Source: a bacterium (GTDB lineage: Bacteria > Vulcanimicrobiota > Vulcanimicrobiia > Vulcanimicrobiales > Vulcanimicrobiaceae). Taken from it: a stretch of DNA of 64,000 nt. A model generated the notes under the pieces. It ran no database searches. It was not told where the DNA came from and saw only the letters and a program-made list of their open reading frames with translations. The position numbers were made by a program, and so were the translations under genes. The DNA is taken from positions 54,326 through 118,325 of the forward strand of contig JAJZED010000009.1 in NCBI GenBank assembly GCA_021805775.1. The letters are read 5' to 3'. Shown here piece after piece: positions 50,831 to 62,939 of the stretch (position 1 is the first letter of the stretch; each line of letters starts with the position of its first letter).

Positions 50831-52111
50831 TCAGCCGGAATTCCAGAGCGCGGAGATCGGAATCGCCCAGAATTTCGGACCGAATGGTACGCATTCGCTC
50901 CCGCCGTAAAGCAATATGCCGCGATGGAACCGTTCTCCGGCAAGCTGGGCGAATGCTCGCAGGCCTTTGAAATCGCGCGCGTTAGCGGTAGTGGTGGTCT
51001 TTACTTCCACGCCGATGACGCGCCGATCCGCAGCCTCGACGACAAAATCCACCTCTTTTTGTTCTCGACTACGAAAATGCAGTAATGTGTATTCGCCGAG
51101 TCCATGATAGCTGATTAACTTTATCAATTCGCATCCCACGAAAGCTTCGATGAGAAAGCCGACGTGCGCATCGGTCGAAGCGAGATTCAATAGATATGCG
51201 TACAAGCCGGAGTCGTTCGGCAACAATTTTGGCGATCGGACTATTCGCGCATCTATCCCTCCCGACCACGGCGCGATCTCCGAGATCAAAAACGTCGCTT
51301 TTAGGAGTTCTATGTGGCGCGCGATCGTCGACGCCGGGATGCCGGCATCGCGAGATAAGCTCTGTAGGTTTCTCGGCTGGCCGGAGCGGCTTGCGACCGC
51401 GCGCAAGATGCGGACGATTCCTCCATCGTCTGCAACGTTACTGATGCTACGAATTTCGCGTTGAAGCACCGTCGTTATGTACGAGCCGAACCATGCGTTT
51501 CGCCGCGCACGGTCGGTTCGCTTGACGGCATCCGGGAAGCCGCCGCGTAAAGCTCTTTCGGCGAGTTGCTCGCGCGTGTCGGCACCACGCCATTGAAAGT
51601 CGTCGCCATCAGAAAACACCGTCTCGAGAAATGTCGGCGACGATGCTTCGATTTCGGCTTGAGAGAGCGGCCACATCTGCAGCAATTCGACCCTCCCGGC
51701 CAACGATTCAGCGATGCGAGGAAGCGCCATCACGTTCGCCGATCCGGTGAGCAAATATCGGTTAGGACGGCGATCGAGGTCCACGTCGTGTTTTATTGCG
51801 ACGAGCAATTGCGGAAGCCGCTGGACTTCGTCGATAACGATCCAGTCGTCGGAGCGATGGCGCTGGAGCCAGCCTTGGGGATCCTCGGCGACGGCGGCGA
51901 GCGTCGTGGCATCGTCGAGGGTAAAGTAGCGCGAGGAAGCTCCCGCGCGCGCAGGCGGCGGGGCCGAGAAGATAATCGGTCTTCCAGGAGGCGTCGCGGC
52001 TGCTCGCCGGGCCAGGGTTGATTTGCCGACCTGTCGGGGACCGGTTAGAAGCACGACCGGCGTGTCGGCCCTCGCAAGCTCGAGGTTGCGGGCAATCTTG
52101 CGCTCGTACAT
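50831..52111 (-). CDS. AAA ATPase with DUF4143 domain
   Basis: A 426-residue protein. Walker A is LLTGPRQVGKSTL, Walker B is WIVIDEVQRLPQLL, and sensor 1 is YLLTGSAN. The C-terminal half is DUF4143 with a PD-(D/E)xK nuclease-like core (KEVDFVVEAADRRVIGVEVK). The family is widespread and mobile, often compared with toxin-like or defence systems, but its role is not known. ATG 52111 is chosen; ATG 52156 would add 15 residues. It is convergent with the bactofilin-like gene. Confidence 0.87.
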   Translation of the reverse strand: MYERKIARNLELARADTPVVLLTGPRQVGKSTLARRAAATPPGRPIIFSAPPPARAGASSRYFTLDDATTLAAVAEDPQGWLQRHRSDDWIVIDEVQRLPQLLVAIKHDVDLDRRPNRYLLTGSANVMALPRIAESLAGRVELLQMWPLSQAEIEASSPTFLETVFSDGDDFQWRGADTREQLAERALRGGFPDAVKRTDRARRNAWFGSYITTVLQREIRSISNVADDGGIVRILRAVASRSGQPRNLQSLSRDAGIPASTIARHIELLKATFLISEIAPWSGGIDARIVRSPKLLPNDSGLYAYLLNLASTDAHVGFLIEAFVGCELIKLISYHGLGEYTLLHFRSREQKEVDFVVEAADRRVIGVEVKTTTTANARDFKGLRAFAQLAGERFHRGILLYGGSECVPFGPKFWAIPISALWNSG

Positions 52112-52235
52112 ATCCGCGATATTCTCTGTTTGGTTTCGCAAAACCCACCACAACATGGCGGATTTGCGACCTAATCGTGGTGAATATGCGGCTTTCTCCG
52201 CGCAATCATTCGCCGATGCCCCGCTACAGGGCCCC

Positions 52236-52420
<185 letters not shown>

Positions 52421-52448
52421 ATTGCCGCGGCAAGCCCGTCCGCCGGCG

Positions 52449-52874
52449 CTAGTCGGCGGCGATCCCTTCGGCGCGCGCGGCTGTTCCGAGGACGGAATCG
52501 AACGTAAGCAGCCGCAATTCGGGAAGCTCTTCGGCGAGGTCGACGGCGAACGCGAGGTGCCACAAGTCGGCGCCGCGCAGCGGGTATCGTTGCGCGAGCG
52601 TTCGCAGCGTCGCCGACGAGGGCCCACCGGCGAGCCCGATCCACGGCGAGCTCGAGATCGCGCCGAGCGCAAGTTCGGCGTTCGGAGCGGCTAGCGTGGC
52701 GGAACGCTGCGACCGTGCGATCGCAGCAGCACATTCAGCCCAGGCAAGTGACGACACGAAATGTCGCCCCGCCATTTGCAAGTAGGCCGAGGCGCGCGCA
52801 CCATGCACGTCGCCGAAGAGACGAGCGAGAATCGCCGATGAATCCCAATAGATGGCCATCTCCGGCGCGGTCAC
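52449..52874 (-). CDS. PIN-domain toxin (VapC-like)
   Basis: A 141-residue PIN-domain ribonuclease. Acidic residues sit in YWDSSAILARLFG (first Asp), WAECAAAI (Glu), GADLWHLAFAVDL (Asp) and LLTFDSVLG (Asp). VapC toxins cut tRNA or rRNA. GTG 52874 overlaps the antitoxin stop by four bases; ATG 52859 is the alternative. The antitoxin is upstream, as expected for vapBC. Confidence 0.87.
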   Translation of the reverse strand: MTAPEMAIYWDSSAILARLFGDVHGARASAYLQMAGRHFVSSLAWAECAAAIARSQRSATLAAPNAELALGAISSSPWIGLAGGPSSATLRTLAQRYPLRGADLWHLAFAVDLAEELPELRLLTFDSVLGTAARAEGIAAD

Positions 52875-53155
52875 CGATTACGATCTTCGTCGAGCAGCCG
52901 TTGAAAATACCCGGGCGGCGCACTGTTGGGGATGGGGTATTCGATCGGGGCCGATGCAGGCGGAAACGGGACGAGCGTTCCGTTCTCAACGAGCCGCGCA
53001 ATGCGAACGTCGAGCGGCGCGAGCTCTTTTGGAAGCGGTACGATCTTCGCGACGGGCACACCGCGATCGGTAATCGTGAATTCGTCGCCGTTCGCAGCCG
53101 CTTTTACCAGCGCCGAGAGATGCTTCTTCGCCTCGCGAATCCCCATTTTTTTCAT
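52871..53155 (-). CDS. Phd/YefM-type antitoxin (VapB-like)
   Basis: A 94-residue protein. Residues 1-45 match the Phd/YefM DNA-binding fold (MGIREAKKHLSALVKAAANG, then DEFTITDRGVPVAKIVPLP). The C-terminal half is the toxin-wrapping segment. It should bind the upstream palindrome and repress the operon. The start could be the first Met (53155) or the Met at residue 4. Confidence 0.87.
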   Translation of the reverse strand: MKKMGIREAKKHLSALVKAAANGDEFTITDRGVPVAKIVPLPKELAPLDVRIARLVENGTLVPFPPASAPIEYPIPNSAPPGYFQRLLDEDRNR

Positions 53156-53165
53156 CGCGCCCTCC

Positions 53166-53190
53166 CGATGTAGTCACGGTGACTACATCG
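53166..53190. promoter_or_regulatory. 25-base palindromic operator of vapBC
   Basis: A perfect 12-1-12 palindrome with half site CGATGTAGTCAC lies ten bases upstream of the antitoxin start. Its position is that of a classic autoregulatory toxin-antitoxin operator. Confidence 0.75.
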
Positions 53191-53217
53191 CGAAGCGTAT
53201 CACATGCCTCCATGCCC

Positions 53218-53449
53218 TGTCACCCCGAGTAGGCCCCGCTGTCACCCCGAGTAGGTGGCGAAGCCACCGTATCGAGGGGGCGATTGCCGCATCTCGATAC
53301 GCCGCTTCGCGGCTACTCGATGTGACAAGCCCGCCGCTTCGCGGCTACTCGATGTGACAGGCCCGCCGCTTCGCGCTACTCGGGCTGACGTGGTGGCGCC
53401 GCGCTGTTGTCACCCCGAGTAGGTGGCGAAGCCACCGTATCGAGGGGGC
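53218..53449. repeat. Cluster of palindromic intergenic repeats
   Basis: Several units in both orientations. Two have core GGTGGCGAAGCCACC. Others have CCGCTTCGCGG, with the outer rim changed from CTACTCGGGGTGACA to CTACTCGATGTGACA. The region 53191-53504 holds no gene. Confidence 0.88.
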
Positions 53450-53504
53450 CCGCGGGCAGCGCAAAGCGGAGGGCGGGAGCGCTGGCCCGAAATCCCCGCT
53501 AGCT

Positions 53505-55698
<2,194 letters not shown>

Positions 55699-55701
55699 CG
55701 C

Positions 55702-56580
55702 ATGCGCGTCGTAGTAACCGGGGCATCGGGCTTCGTTGGGACGCACTTAACGGCCCTACTCGAGGCCGGCAATCACGAAGTTTTACGGTGTAGCCGCGCG
55801 CAACTCCACGGCACCGAGGCATTGGAATTGGCCGGGGTTCACGTTGTATTTCACCTAGCAGGCCAAGCGTTTGTCCCCGCGGCGATCGCATCGCCGATGG
55901 AGACCTATGAGGCGAACGTGATCGGTACGGCGCGCATTGCCCGTGCTATCGCTCGTCATACGAAGACAACAGGAGAGCGACCGCGGCTCATCTTCGCGAG
56001 TTCGGGCGAGGTCTACGGCAGCGTTCCTGCCGATAGCCTTCCGATTGACGAAGCGATGACGATGAATCCCAATAACCCCTATGCCGCGAGCAAAGCGGCC
56101 GCTGAATTGCTCCTCCTCGGGGAGCATCGCAGCTTCGGCCTTGACGTCGTGATCGGTCGTGCATTCAATGCAATCGGCCCGGGGCAGAGTACGCGTTTCG
56201 CGATTGCCGATTTTGCCGCACAACTGATTGAAATCCGCAACGGCGCACCGGCCCGGCTCACCGTCGGGAACCTCGACGCGCAACGCGATTTCCTCGACGT
56301 TCGGGATGTCGCATCGGCCTACGTTGCGCTTGCCCAACGCGGAGCGGCCGGCGGAACGTACAACATCTGCAGCGGAGTGCCCCGAAGCGTGCGATCCTTA
56401 CTCGATGAACTCATAAGCCTAGCGGACGTGAGGATTGAGATCATCAGCGATTCCGTGCGCATGCGACCCTCGGAGACGCCCGCAATGTTCGGCTCGAACG
56501 TCAAGTTGCGATCGGAGACCGGCTGGCTGCCGGTGCGAAGCCTCACGAGTTCGCTTCAGGACATTCTTCAACGGCCTTAG
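55702..56580 (+). CDS. NAD-dependent epimerase/reductase, probable GDP-6-deoxy-4-keto-mannose reductase
   Basis: A 292-residue extended SDR: MRVVVTGASGFVGTHL, FHLAGQAFVPAA, FASSGEVYGSVP, the YxxxK in NPYAASKAAAE and GRAFNAIGPGQS. With gmd directly upstream it most likely makes GDP-D-rhamnose (Rmd type). The GDP-talose or GDP-fucose route cannot be excluded from sequence. It starts three bases after gmd. Confidence 0.83.
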   Translation: MRVVVTGASGFVGTHLTALLEAGNHEVLRCSRAQLHGTEALELAGVHVVFHLAGQAFVPAAIASPMETYEANVIGTARIARAIARHTKTTGERPRLIFASSGEVYGSVPADSLPIDEAMTMNPNNPYAASKAAAELLLLGEHRSFGLDVVIGRAFNAIGPGQSTRFAIADFAAQLIEIRNGAPARLTVGNLDAQRDFLDVRDVASAYVALAQRGAAGGTYNICSGVPRSVRSLLDELISLADVRIEIISDSVRMRPSETPAMFGSNVKLRSETGWLPVRSLTSSLQDILQRP

Positions 56581-56682
56581 CGTGCCGTAGCCGCGACCGC
56601 CCCAAAGGCCGTAATTGCGGGTGACCCGGGGTTACGGGGACGGCCGGCAAGAAGATAGCCTCCGGCGGCGAAGCAATCGCCC

Positions 56683-56700
56683 ACGCCGTTTGCGCGGCGT
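56683..56700 (+). terminator. Hairpin between the reductase gene and the 157-residue protein gene
   Basis: ACGCCG / CGGCGT with a six-base loop, followed by TTCTGAGTTT. It could end the gmd unit or act in the leader of the next gene. Confidence 0.45.
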
Positions 56701-56732
56701 TTCTGAGTTTACAGTTCGCAAGGAGAACGCTG

Positions 56733-57206
56733 GTGGGACAACGTCTAATCGTGGGGATCTACCCCGAATCCGACCCGAAGAAGATCGAGGCGGCGCTCAC
56801 CGGGCAGACCGGCATCGATATGGGCCGCCTGCGCGTCGTTACGCGCGATCTGCAGAGCGCCGATCACGATGAATCGACGATCTCGTTCGTCCACGTGCGT
56901 GAAGCCCAGAACTCCAACGACTTCTCCGACGACATGACGCACGGCCAGGGGATGATGACCGACTCCGGCGGCACCGGGGTGCCCGGCGGCAACAGCCGCG
57001 GCCCCTCGCTCGGTTCGCTCACCAACCGCGGCGGCGCGGTCAACTATCTCGCCGGCGTCAAGATCCCCGGCGACCAGATCGACAACTTCAACGACGCGAT
57101 CGGCGCGGGGCGCGTGGTAGTGCTGTACGACGCCAACGATGAAGCTGCCGCCGACGCCGTCTCCACGTTCTGCGCCGCCGGATTCCGCAACGTTAAGGCG
57201 TTCTAG
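56733..57206 (+). CDS. Conserved-looking hypothetical protein, 157 residues
   Basis: I do not recognise the family. GTG 56733 follows an AAGGAG ribosome site at good spacing, so the gene is real. The N-terminal 50 residues (IVGIYPESDPKKIEAALTGQ) and the last 40 (GRVVVLYDANDEAAADAVSTF) each look like alternating beta strands and helices. A Gly/Ser/Asn-rich linker (residues about 68-100) joins them. There is no signal peptide or membrane helix. Codon use is GC-rich like the core genome, unlike the sugar genes on both sides. Confidence 0.7.
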   Translation: MGQRLIVGIYPESDPKKIEAALTGQTGIDMGRLRVVTRDLQSADHDESTISFVHVREAQNSNDFSDDMTHGQGMMTDSGGTGVPGGNSRGPSLGSLTNRGGAVNYLAGVKIPGDQIDNFNDAIGAGRVVVLYDANDEAAADAVSTFCAAGFRNVKAF

Positions 57207-57852
57207 CGGGCGGACGCAAAAAAAATAAAACTTCAATCAACGCTCGTCGGCGATGTCCATTCGTAAGACGCATCGCGCATTCGCCTGGAGCTCGCCGCTC
57301 GCGCTCTAGGGCGACGAGGAATGTCGATGCCGACGAGGTCTCCAGCCAGATACAGCAAAAACGCGCTCGCTAAGGCAGAGTGCGCGCCCATTTGGCCGTC
57401 GATCTCCGTACCAGCAGTCCGGAAAACTCATGAGGACGATCACCCTAGGCTCCACCCAAGAAATACGCATTTATCGATGGCCCGCGTCAAAAGCCGTGAG
57501 CTTTAATAGCCGATCCGGAGGCCTCCACCCCCGCTGGCTATGATGCCACAGTGACTCCACTCAAATAGGCCACGCTGACGTGCCGTTACTGCGTGTAGGG
57601 AGCGCTAACTTCGAACCGACGCAAAAAGGTCAGCGCACCTCCCGTAGTTCGGGGCCCCTTAGGGAAGGCGCGACATTTCTAGCAATCGTCGCTCAGACGT
57701 CAAGGACAGCCCTCCCGGCCTTGATATGAAATACTTTGCAACGATTCACATAGTAAGCACGGCTCGGTAAAAGAGAGAGTATCGCGGCCCAGCGCGTCGA
57801 ATAAGGCCGAACAGCTCTAGGCGCTTTTTTTAGTGAAGAGACACCCTACGGA
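57207..57852. other. 646-base gap with no gene recognised
   Basis: No open frame here has coding character or a family match. Composition is lower in GC than the core genes. A T-rich stretch (GGCGCTTTTTTTAGTG) near 57820-57836 precedes rfbF. It looks like eroded sequence between the core-like gene and the CDP-sugar genes. Confidence 0.6.
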
Positions 57853-58623
57853 ATGAAAGTTGTAATTCTCGCTGGCGGACTTGGTACGAGGCTCGCCGAG
57901 GAGACCGTTTCCCGGCCGAAGCCGATGGTTGAAGTCGGCGACCGTCCTATCCTATGGCATCTCATGGGCTGCTACGCGCGAGCGGGCTTCACTGAGTTTG
58001 TTATTGCATGTGGCTATCGGCAGGAAGTAATTAAAGAATACTTTCGCTCACTTTATGCTACAACAAACGATCTCACCGTCGATTTTTCGACTGGGCAAAT
58101 TGAAGTACACGAACGTGAGCCCCTGAATTGGAGAGTGCACGTTGTTGACACGGGTCTTAACACCATGACTGGCGGCCGCATAAAACGTTTACGGCATCTG
58201 ATCGGAAATGAGTCATTTCTCTGCACCTACGGCGATGGCCTTGCCTCCGTCGACATTAATGCATCGATCGCGTTTCATCGACGAACCGGCCGACAAGCAA
58301 CAGTTACCGCCGTGCGTCCGCCGGCAAGGTTCGGCGTCCTCGATATCGATGGCGACCGAGTGCGTAGCTTTCAGGAGAAGCCTCAGATTAGCGAAGGCTG
58401 GATTAATGGCGGCTTCTTCGTATTTGAACCGTCGCTTTTTGACCGCATCGAAGGCGACGCAACGTTGCTCGAGCACGAACCGCTCGCCGGTCTCGCTGCC
58501 GAAGGCGAGTTGTCGGTCTACAAGCATGACGGCTTCTGGCACCCTATGGACACGCTTCGCGATAAACGCTATCTCGATGAATTATGGGCGAGCGGTACGC
58601 CACCATGGGCGACCGGGAAATGA
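57853..58623 (+). CDS. rfbF: Glucose-1-phosphate cytidylyltransferase
   Basis: Makes CDP-glucose from glucose-1-phosphate and CTP. The 256-residue protein begins MKVVILAGGLGTRLAEETVSR (nucleotide loop). It has KPMVEVGDRPILWHLM, CTYGDGLASVDI (metal-binding Asp), FQEKPQISEGWINGGFFVFE and the C-terminal HDGFWHPMDTLRDKRYLDELW typical of RfbF. It starts the rfbFGH unit, with an ATGA overlap to rfbG. Confidence 0.95.
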   Translation: MKVVILAGGLGTRLAEETVSRPKPMVEVGDRPILWHLMGCYARAGFTEFVIACGYRQEVIKEYFRSLYATTNDLTVDFSTGQIEVHEREPLNWRVHVVDTGLNTMTGGRIKRLRHLIGNESFLCTYGDGLASVDINASIAFHRRTGRQATVTAVRPPARFGVLDIDGDRVRSFQEKPQISEGWINGGFFVFEPSLFDRIEGDATLLEHEPLAGLAAEGELSVYKHDGFWHPMDTLRDKRYLDELWASGTPPWATGK

Positions 58624-59606
58624 CCGATCAATGGCATGGACGCTCCGTCCTGGTTACCGGCGCAACTGGAATCGTTGGGTCGTGGCTCTGTGAAGATCTC
58701 CTCAAGCGCGGAGCATTGGTCGCGGCATTAGTTATCGACGACGAGCCGCTCTCGCGCTTCTTTGCCGAATCAATTTATATGCGGTGCAATATCGTGCGCG
58801 GCGACTTATCCGATTTTGCATCCTGCATGCGAGCCATTAATTTGCACGCAGTTGACACAGTTTTTCATCTCGGTGCGCAAACTATCGTCGGAGCTGCCCT
58901 GCGCGACCCCCTTGAATGCTTTGAGAGCAACATTCGCGGTACATATAACCTTCTCGAGGCAGCGCGTCGCCTCCCTGGGCTGGCAAGGAACATCGTCGTC
59001 GCGTCGAGCGACAAGGCGTACGGAGATTCTCTCACCCTGCCCTATACGGAGGACATGCCACTACGCGGTTCGCACCCATACGACGTCTCGAAGAGTTGCA
59101 CCGATTTACTGAGCCACACCTATGCTCACACATACGGCATGCATATTGCCATCGCGCGTTGCGGAAACATTTACGGTGGCGGAGACTTGAATTGGAGCCG
59201 CATCGTCCCGGGTACAATCCGTAGCATTTTGAGAGGCGAACGCCCGGTGCTCCGCAGCGATGGGAAGATGGTTCGCGACTACATCTACGTCAAGGACGTG
59301 GTTTCAGCTTATATTGCCCTTGCCGAGGCTCTCGACCGCAATGATATTACTGGCCAAGCCTTCAATTTCAGCCCTGAGAGCCGCATCAACGTCTTCGAGA
59401 TCGTTAGGGCGGTATGTTCGACGATGGGGAGCTCTCTCACGCCGATCGTCGAGGCTTCCGCCAGTAACGAGATTCAGGATCAGACACTAGACGCCGGTAA
59501 AGCAAGGCGACTCCTCGGCTGGAGCTGTGCGTGGAGCCTTGAACGCGGTTTAACTGAAACTGTCGAGTGGTATCGTCGCCACCTATCAACGTCAACTCCT
59601 ACCTGA
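58620..59606 (+). CDS. rfbG: CDP-glucose 4,6-dehydratase
   Basis: Converts CDP-glucose to CDP-4-keto-6-deoxyglucose. A 328-residue extended SDR with [48 protein letters not shown], the YxxxK in [12 protein letters not shown] and [24 protein letters not shown] use ATG 58620, overlapping the rfbF stop; an in-frame upstream ATG at 58584 is less likely. Confidence 0.94.
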   Translation: MTDQWHGRSVLVTGATGIVGSWLCEDLLKRGALVAALVIDDEPLSRFFAESIYMRCNIVRGDLSDFASCMRAINLHAVDTVFHLGAQTIVGAALRDPLECFESNIRGTYNLLEAARRLPGLARNIVVASSDKAYGDSLTLPYTEDMPLRGSHPYDVSKSCTDLLSHTYAHTYGMHIAIARCGNIYGGGDLNWSRIVPGTIRSILRGERPVLRSDGKMVRDYIYVKDVVSAYIALAEALDRNDITGQAFNFSPESRINVFEIVRAVCSTMGSSLTPIVEASASNEIQDQTLDAGKARRLLGWSCAWSLERGLTETVEWYRRHLSTSTPT

Positions 59607-59622
59607 AGTAAAAGGTCATGTC

Positions 59623-60948
59623 ATGCTAAGGGATCGTTCGAACGAGCCGAGAGCGGCTCAACTCCGTGAGGAAGTTCTGCAAAAGGTTCGCGAGTATTTT
59701 GCTGCAGCCTACGACGAACAACCATTTCGGCCGGGAGCCGACCCCGTTCCGGTATCGGGGCGCGTGTTTGACGAGCGCGAGATGGTATCGCTTGTGGATA
59801 GTTCGCTGGACTTCTGGCTCACGACCGGGCGGTTCGCCGAAGAGTTCGAGCGCCGCTTCGCACGGTGGTTCGGCGTTCGTGAATGCGTCCTAGTAAACTC
59901 CGGATCGAGCGCGAATCTAGTTGCGCTATCAACGTTAACTGCCGAGGAACTTGGGGACCGCCGTCTGCGGCCAGGAGACGAGGTCATCACCGCTGCCGCA
60001 GGCTTTCCAACGACCGTTAATCCGATTATCCAAATGGGGGCGGTTCCCGTCTTTCTCGACGCGGAGCTTGATTCGTACAACGCGGATCTCACCCAACTCG
60101 AAGCGGCACTCTCGCCGAAAACGCGCGCAGTGATTCTTGCCCATACGTTGGGAAATCCATACGATGCGCGCTTAGTGCGCGATTTTTGCAAAACGCACGA
60201 CCTATGGATGATCGAGGACACCTGCGATGCCGTTGGCGCGACGGTTGCAGGAAAGCAGGTCGGAACTTTCGGGGACATTGCAACCGTCAGCTTCTACCCC
60301 GCGCACCATCTCACCATGGGCGAGGGCGGGGCCGTCATGATGCGCTCTCCAAAACTTAGAAAAATTGCAGAATCGGTAAGAGACTGGGGACGCGACTGCT
60401 GGTGCCAACCTGGGAAGGATAATACCTGTGGCAAACGGTTTGATTGGAAGCTCGGCGGCCTTCCCCATGGATACGATCACAAATATACGTATAGCCGTTT
60501 AGGGTATAACCTTAAACTCACCGACATGCAGGCCGCCGTCGGCGTGGCGCAACTCGATAAAATCGACGACTTCGTCGTGCGAAGGAAGTACAACGCACGG
60601 ACGCTGAGCGAGGAGCTTTCGTCGATTCCGTGGTTAGCTCTGCCAAAGGAAATCAATGACGGAGTGTCATCATGGTTCGGTTATCCGATTCGCGTTCTTC
60701 CGGGCTCACCAGTTACGCGGGACGAACTGGTTCGTTGCCTTAACGAAAAAAAAATCGGCACACGTCTTTTGTTTGGGGGTAATCTGACGCGCCAGCCCGC
60801 GTATCGAGATGTAACGCATCGATGCATTGGGGGGCTACCGAACGCTGACGAAATCATGAAATCTGTATTCTGGGTCGCTGCGTACCCGGGGGTTGGCGCA
60901 GAGGAGATGCGATTTATTGCAAAGACCATAAATGGCGCAGCACGATAA
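59623..60948 (+). CDS. rfbH: CDP-4-keto-6-deoxyglucose-3-dehydratase (E1)
   Basis: PMP- and [2Fe-2S]-dependent enzyme that removes the C3 hydroxyl, leading to 3,6-dideoxyhexoses. 441 residues. The usual PLP Lys is replaced by His in [16 protein letters not shown], which defines this enzyme. Cluster Cys lie in [17 protein letters not shown]. Other blocks are [12 protein letters not shown] and WFGYPIRV. The E3 reductase and a final CDP-sugar synthase are not in the window, so the sugar (paratose, abequose, tyvelose or ascarylose) is open. Confidence 0.95.
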   Translation: MLRDRSNEPRAAQLREEVLQKVREYFAAAYDEQPFRPGADPVPVSGRVFDEREMVSLVDSSLDFWLTTGRFAEEFERRFARWFGVRECVLVNSGSSANLVALSTLTAEELGDRRLRPGDEVITAAAGFPTTVNPIIQMGAVPVFLDAELDSYNADLTQLEAALSPKTRAVILAHTLGNPYDARLVRDFCKTHDLWMIEDTCDAVGATVAGKQVGTFGDIATVSFYPAHHLTMGEGGAVMMRSPKLRKIAESVRDWGRDCWCQPGKDNTCGKRFDWKLGGLPHGYDHKYTYSRLGYNLKLTDMQAAVGVAQLDKIDDFVVRRKYNARTLSEELSSIPWLALPKEINDGVSSWFGYPIRVLPGSPVTRDELVRCLNEKKIGTRLLFGGNLTRQPAYRDVTHRCIGGLPNADEIMKSVFWVAAYPGVGAEEMRFIAKTINGAAR

Positions 60949-60978
60949 CCCACCAATCGTTACTGCCGTGGCGGAGCC

Positions 60979-61101
60979 TTAGATAAGGCTGGCTCGCATC
61001 CGCGGAGGGTTGACCGGGAATTGTACGGCCTGAGCCTTTCGCCGCCGGAACTCCGTGGGCGAGAGATATTCTAGCGCCGTATGTCGGCGCCGCGAGTTAT
61101 A
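60979..61101 (-). pseudogene. IS3-family transposase (OrfB) 3' remnant
   Basis: On the minus strand the frame reads YNSRRRHTALEYLSPTEFRR, then RKAQAVQF and a stop. This is the typical C-terminus of an IS3-type integrase-core transposase. A stop codon lies directly upstream, so only the tail is left. Confidence 0.75.
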
Positions 61102-61225
61102 CTATCCCCCGCTGCAAAAGGTGTCCCCTATTCCCATAAGGGAACTCCGCATTTCTTAAGTGGACCCTTGCGAGTAATGCAGCCTGAGGCGTCGGCAGGT
61201 GGCTGAAATGCGCGGCGTCGGGGGT

Positions 61226-61325
61226 TTACCCTTCAATTCTAAAGTGCAGCCGACGGCTGTTGTACAGCTCGATGTAAATACCGACCCTAGCCATCGCTTC
61301 GCGGAAGTCGACGCAGGCATTGAGG
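61226..61325 (-). pseudogene. Second IS3-family OrfB remnant
   Basis: The minus strand reads DFREAMARVGIYIELYNSRRLHF and then stops. This matches the last part of the rve domain in IS3 transposases (Y-I-x-x-Y-N-x-R-R-L-H). It is a different fragment from the one at 60979. Confidence 0.65.
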
Positions 61326-61611
61326 TGACCTCTTCGCACCCCGGGTATTTTGGCCGACCGTTGCGTGGCGCATCTTGTGGTCGTGGCCGTGCGTAGCCGC
61401 GCGCGCAGCGGCGCCAGCGAGGACGCCGGGCGAATTCACCTTGCCGGAAGCAAAGACTCCACTTATCGCTCAACCCAGTTTCCCCAGGTGGCCACCTTTT
61501 CACATCAAGCGCACCCTCCAAATGTCGATGTGCTTGTTAACACATGTTTATTATCAGCGAGAGTGCTTCGCGAACCAGATTGCCGTTTTTTAAAAACATC
61601 TCATTCCTCGG

Positions 61612-61850
61612 TCACGTCGGCAAGATTTCGCCTTTGTGGAAAAGTATCCCCATATTGCGCGGTGAGCCTCCCCTGCCACGAAACGCTTCCGTACCGTAAG
61701 CCTCGAGTTGCCGGATGCGCCCGTAGAATAAGCTCGAGTCGCCGTCGAGCGATCGCGCACAGCCTCGGCGGCGGTCTCGCCACTATCTATGACGCGCCGC
61801 ACCGCCCCGATTTTGAATTCACGCGGGAATTCCCGCCGTTGGTGTATCAC
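61612..61850 (-). pseudogene. IS3-family OrfA remnant with frameshift
   Basis: The first frame gives FPREFKIGAVRRVIDSGETA (HTH of OrfA). After a shift of frame the text continues SLFYGRIRQLEAYGTEAFRG, the expected next part of OrfA. Both pieces are recognisable and out of frame with each other. Confidence 0.7.
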
Positions 61851-62029
61851 GGAGAACCATTCTCCCCGGCCTCGCCTTGCCGCCTACCACGGTGGTCACG
61901 AAACTGAGGCCGGGTTCCCAATTGGAATTGCCTAAGTCGGCAGCCGGCTCGGCCGGGGGACCCATTTTTTAAGATCCTTTCGCATCTGAGCGCTTCCAAT
62001 AGCTTTTGCGTGCGAGCGCAATAACTAGA

Positions 62030-62917
62030 TTACGGTCTACGCCCAAAAGGGAATGGCCCTAACCTCGGAGCGACCCGATGGATAATATTCGCCATAAGCG
62101 TTGCGAGCACTGTGGGAATAAAAAAACGTTTAGCGAGGCGGTACCCAATCCAAGTGTGGTTTTTCGGCGCATCAACCACCTGAAGACCTGCACGGCGGAA
62201 AGCCTCAGCTAGCGTTACCGGCGTGAAGTAGGAGAGATGTCCCTCCGGCATTATGTAAGGAGTACCGCGTCGAATAGACACGAAAGACCAGTTTCCTGTA
62301 GTTACAAAAAGAAAACCGCCACTTTTAAGGAGCGCCGCCGCCCTACGAAGAGAATCCACTGGATCGGTCAGATGTTCGATAACTTCCATCATTACAACAG
62401 CGTCGAAGGGGCCTATTCCAGTACCAACCTCAGAAAGGTGCAGATGCCGCACGTCTAGCCCTTTAGCGACGCCAAGAGTCACCGCACTGACGGAAGAGTC
62501 GATTCCGATTGCATTCGCACCATTTTCCTTCAAAAGTTGGAGGAGAGGCCCGCTGCCGCAGCCTACGTCGAGAATATCTCGGTTTCGCACTGAACCTAGC
62601 ACATTTTCAAGAGAAGCAAATGCAAATTCGTACTCCCATCGCGACGAAAGATCCACCGAGTCATATCGTACGCTAGAATCGAAGCCATCGCCACGATAAT
62701 ATGCGTCGTCGTATAGAAAAGGAATCTCTTCCGTTACAATCCGGGGATTCACGTATCTTAATTCGCATTCGCAACAGGAAACAATCCGGAATGGTTCCCT
62801 TATAAAGGTCCCATTCTTTACACGACTTACCCTACTTCTCGAGCTATTGCATAGCGGGCACCTTACCTCACGTAGATGCCAGCTGCGGCCGTCTTTTGAT
62901 CGAACAATCGCGTCCAT
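62030..62917 (-). CDS. Class I SAM-dependent methyltransferase with N-terminal zinc-binding segment
   Basis: A 295-residue protein. Residues 19-50 hold CPLCNSSRSR and VSCCECELRYVNPR, a zinc-ribbon-like N-terminus found in methyltransferases of polysaccharide clusters. The SAM core has ILDVGCGSGPLLQLLKENG (motif I), GIDSS (motif II), VVMMEVIEHLTDP (motif IV) and LLKSGGFLFVTTGNW. The C-terminal part has a hydrophobic stretch. It probably methylates a sugar of the surface glycan. Codon use is AT-richer than the core, like rfbFGH. Confidence 0.88.
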   Translation of the reverse strand: MDAIVRSKDGRSWHLREVRCPLCNSSRSRVSRVKNGTFIREPFRIVSCCECELRYVNPRIVTEEIPFLYDDAYYRGDGFDSSVRYDSVDLSSRWEYEFAFASLENVLGSVRNRDILDVGCGSGPLLQLLKENGANAIGIDSSVSAVTLGVAKGLDVRHLHLSEVGTGIGPFDAVVMMEVIEHLTDPVDSLRRAAALLKSGGFLFVTTGNWSFVSIRRGTPYIMPEGHLSYFTPVTLAEAFRRAGLQVVDAPKNHTWIGYRLAKRFFIPTVLATLMANIIHRVAPRLGPFPFGRRP

Positions 62918-62939
62918 AGCGCGCCCTTCGCCTCATACG

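Noticed and set aside
56581..56682. Known riboswitch (c-di-GMP or c-di-AMP type) in the leader
   Set aside because: I could not match the consensus of these classes; only a GC-rich region and a short hairpin are visible.
57321..57506. Small open frame of 61 codons
   Set aside because: No ribosome site, no family pattern and no coding-like composition.
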